Positions 61,503-64,000 of a stretch of DNA of 64,000 bases are shown one piece after another. The stretch is from Didymodactylos carnosus (Eukaryota; Rotifera; Eurotatoria; Philodinida; Philodinidae). The translations under genes and the position numbers were made by a program. Within the stretch, counting starts at the first letter, position 1. Each line of letters starts with the position of its first letter. The DNA lies in NCBI GenBank assembly GCA_905250885.1, contig CAJNOQ010000103.1, forward strand, positions 1 through 64,000, read 5' to 3'. The notes beneath the pieces were generated by a model. It was not told the origin of the DNA. It saw nothing but the letters and a program-made list of their open reading frames with translations, and searched no databases.

Positions 61503-64000
61503 TTACATCATTTCGAAAACGGATAGTTTTTCTTTATCCACTTTCGTTGGAAGCACAACAGAAATTACTCTTACCATACACGCCGAAGAAATTGTCGATG
61601 TTCCACTTATTCCATCAGCGAACGAATAACGATCACAGATAATATTCACCTAGAATTTATTTAGACTTGTATTGTTTGAAATGAATGAGTAAGAAAAGTA
61701 GTGATACATCTTCAAAAAAATATCTACCAAAGCGAGAATAAACAGTTCAAAGACTAAGCAAGAGGTTAAGCGAATGAGACTAAGCAAATGGCTGAAGATA
61801 AATATAATACAATGTAATGAGTTGAAAAAGCATCACATTAAGTTAGTAAAAAAACGTTAAATGAATGATAATGACACACAAGATAAATGATAATTCAATG
61901 TGATCACCATTAAGAGTAAATCATAGTTCTACTTCGTCTGTTTCTATGAATTCTGATTCCAAATACTAAAGAATATATAATTCATCAGAGCTAGCGTTCA
62001 TTTATTGAAGAGGATGATAGCACAGGTGATAAGAGTACCTCTTTTAGTAAGAATTCATTCTAATGGTATAAGTAATGTTGTTTTTATTGATATAAGAACG
62101 AAATTTTTATTTAATCATGTTCAAAACATATGAAAAACACTTATCAATTCCTTTCTCACGACTAGAGGTCTGCGGGATCAAATGTTTTTGGTCCCAGTCC
62201 CGTGGTCCGGTAAATATTTTTTCAAAGTAGCGGTAATAGTTTGAAAGTCAGCGCGTTGTAATATGGCACGTGGGACAGCATGCGTGGGTGGTATTAGTTT
62301 AAGACTTTTAGAATTTTTTGAGGTCTTTCTCGCAGAACTAGTGCCTACATACAAACAAGCATAAAAAACTAAGAAATTTTTATGTTCTATACAAGACTAT
62401 TTTCACCGAGATCCCGCAGACCTCTACTCACGACTTCAAAATATTTTGTTATTCTCATGGTAATTTGTCCTAAGGAAATTATTTATTGTAACTTTATGTG
62501 ATGTTGAGCATTCTTACCTGCGTATTATTCTCTGACATTTTCTCTTTAATGTTATAAACAGCGTCATGAATCGTGGCCGTAACAAAGACACTGCATGTTT
62601 CAGTCATTTTCAATCGTTCAAGTAACTCATAAATGTAATCTAAACAGAATAAATGTGATTTGATTATACACTTATTTATGATTTAATGAACACACATCTC
62701 ATATTGCACAAATACACTTTAAATTCTGCATCATTCAGATCTTTAATAGTTTGGATAAATATTTTTGCACCAGTGTAATCGATTTGATTCATCGACGAAC
62801 AATCAACAATGACATTTGTTAAGCGATAAGTTTTGTTAATTAATGTATCCGTATTTTTATACTGAAAAAAGAACAAAACAGTTCATAAGAAACAACATCG
62901 ATTTTATCCGATTTACGTCATTTCGACAATTGCTGGTCAAATCTATTCCAGCCGTATGTAATAAACGTGAACGAAAATAATCGGCATTAAAATAAGTAAT
63001 GCAAGATTCAAACCGAAAAATTTTTATATTGGATAATTCATGCACCTAGAACAAGTTAGAACAAGTGAAGGACAATAGTGACGTTTATAATTTTAATCAG
63101 AAAAACTCTTCTTACATTAGAATAACGTTTCGCATTTTTATACACTTCACTACGATTGAATTGCCCAAGTATTGTTGTACGCGGTCTAAACAAAACAATG
63201 TGTCGATGTGTAATAAATATTGGCATACGACCAAAACAATAGATATATACCTAAACTGTCGTAATATTACAATAACAAGTGAAACGGCGACACCAATTAT
63301 CAGACCCAAGTCGATATCGAGAATAACTGTGCTGAGAAATGTTAAAATCCAAACAATCTATAAGAAAAATAAAAATAAATAAATAAAAATGAGATGATGC
63401 ATTTTAAAAAACATACTGATTCTAATTTCGTTATTCGTCCAATTTTCCATATGTCTTTTGCTTGTAAAAATAAGTTTTTCAGCGCAACAACAATGATCGA
63501 AGCTAAACAGGCCTTAATGATAAACATAAATATATACCTATACTAGTGCTGTTCTTATTCAACTGCTTAGTTAGTACCTTCGGTAATGGTTGAAATAATG
63601 GACCAATTTTCAAAATAATCATTAATAGAAAGAAACATGCTATTAAACTTGCTAGCTGAAAATTCAAAATTCAAAAGAGTTTTCAATTTTTTCGTTGTTA
63701 GAAAGACTGACTTGAGTTTTTCCACCAGCTTTGACGTAAACGCTTGTTCGAGATAATGACGCTGACGAAGGAAAACAAGAGAAGAACGAACTAACAACCT
63801 AAATAGAAATAAAAAGTTGCTTGAAATAAGATGGCAATTGTTACTTTGTTCATTTAGATCGAGACATACAGAATCAAGATAATGAATTAACTTGAGACAC
63901 TTACACTACATAAGCCGTACGCTAATAGTTCTTGATTTCCGTCTACAACATATTTAAATCGTTTTGCATAAGTTGTTGCTAAGCTGATGCATATCGCAAA
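61503..64000 (-). CDS. SLC26-family anion transporter, C-terminal part
   Basis: Partial: the 5' end is beyond the right edge. Exons in reading order: FAICISLATT...GNQELLAYGLCS (64000-63903); SSFFSCFPSSASLSRTS..AGGKTQ (about 63800-63712); LASLIACFFLLMIILKIGPL (about 63660-63565); ACLASIIVVALKNLFLQAKD (about 63520-63418); IVWILTFLSTVILDIDLGLI (about 63352-63250); TTILGQFNRSEVYKNAKRYS (about 63190-63118); IKIFRFESCITYFNADYFRS, start of the STAS domain (about 63048-62920); TNVIVDCSSMNQIDYTGAKI, with the STAS phosphosite-type DCSSM (about 62868-62690); LERLKMTETCSVFVTATIHD (62639-62518); and VNIICDRYSFADGI to the stop at 61503. These are the last transmembrane helices plus a complete cytoplasmic STAS domain. 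It exchanges sulfate, chloride, bicarbonate or oxalate at the plasma membrane; the subtype is not resolved. The final exon reads through a potential GTAAGA donor to its stop. Confidence 0.93.
62163..62426. mobile_element. hAT-family MITE with exact target-site duplication
   Basis: A 264-bp element with perfect 17-bp terminal inverted repeats TAGAGGTCTGCGGGATC (62163-62179 and reversed 62410-62426), flanked by the exact 8-bp duplication CTCACGAC at 62155-62162 and 62427-62434. An 8-bp duplication and a TIR of this form are diagnostic for hAT. It encodes nothing. It sits in the last SLC26 intron (61650-62517), is more GC-rich than its surroundings, and its intact ends suggest a fairly recent insertion. 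Confidence 0.93.

Overview
The window looks like nuclear DNA of a small, intron-rich, AT-rich invertebrate, most likely a bdelloid rotifer. The host genes are ordinary metazoan genes split by very short introns (mostly 50-70 nt). There is a lophotrochozoan-style CCAP-like peptide. A fragment near 44.5 kb carries an N-terminal domain that I recall, from memory and without a search, from large protein families of bdelloid rotifers. No prokaryotic operon, CRISPR array or confident tRNA/rRNA was seen.

Layout. 0-3 kb: AT-rich spacer with a foldback repeat. 3.2-3.7 kb (+): secreted neuropeptide precursor ending in a CCAP-like amidated peptide. 3.9-6.1 kb (-): polyamine/spermine-oxidase-type flavin amine oxidase, tail to tail with the peptide gene. 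7.4-11.8 kb (-): COG5, Golgi tethering complex subunit. 12.6-16.8 kb (-): PPM1A/PPM1B-type PP2C phosphatase. 17-29.8 kb: gene-poor, with foldback elements, a CG-rich repeat patch, a LINE endonuclease scrap and a few orphan coding fragments. 29.9-39.4 kb (+): complete ASK-family MAP3K (MAP3K5/6/15), about 38 exons. 40.6-52.8 kb: repeat-rich, with three LINE remnants, a fragment of a bdelloid-expanded protein, nested palindromes and foldbacks. 53.1-56.5 kb (+): secreted chitin-binding (CBM14) + EGF + Thr/Ser repeat protein. 57.2-60.4 kb (-): ribophorin I (OST subunit). 61.5-64.0 kb (-): SLC26 anion transporter, running off the right edge.

The host genes are functionally unrelated housekeeping and signalling genes; I see no gene cluster acting as a system. 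ASK (stress MAP3K) and PPM1A/B (a stress-kinase phosphatase family) being neighbours is probably coincidence. The repeats are mostly non-autonomous: hAT-like MITEs in COG5 and SLC26 introns, a mariner-like long-TIR element in an ASK intron, several foldbacks, and LINE pieces. Exon coordinates were read by eye from GT/AG sites, reading frame and remembered family sequence, so individual boundaries may be off by a few bases.
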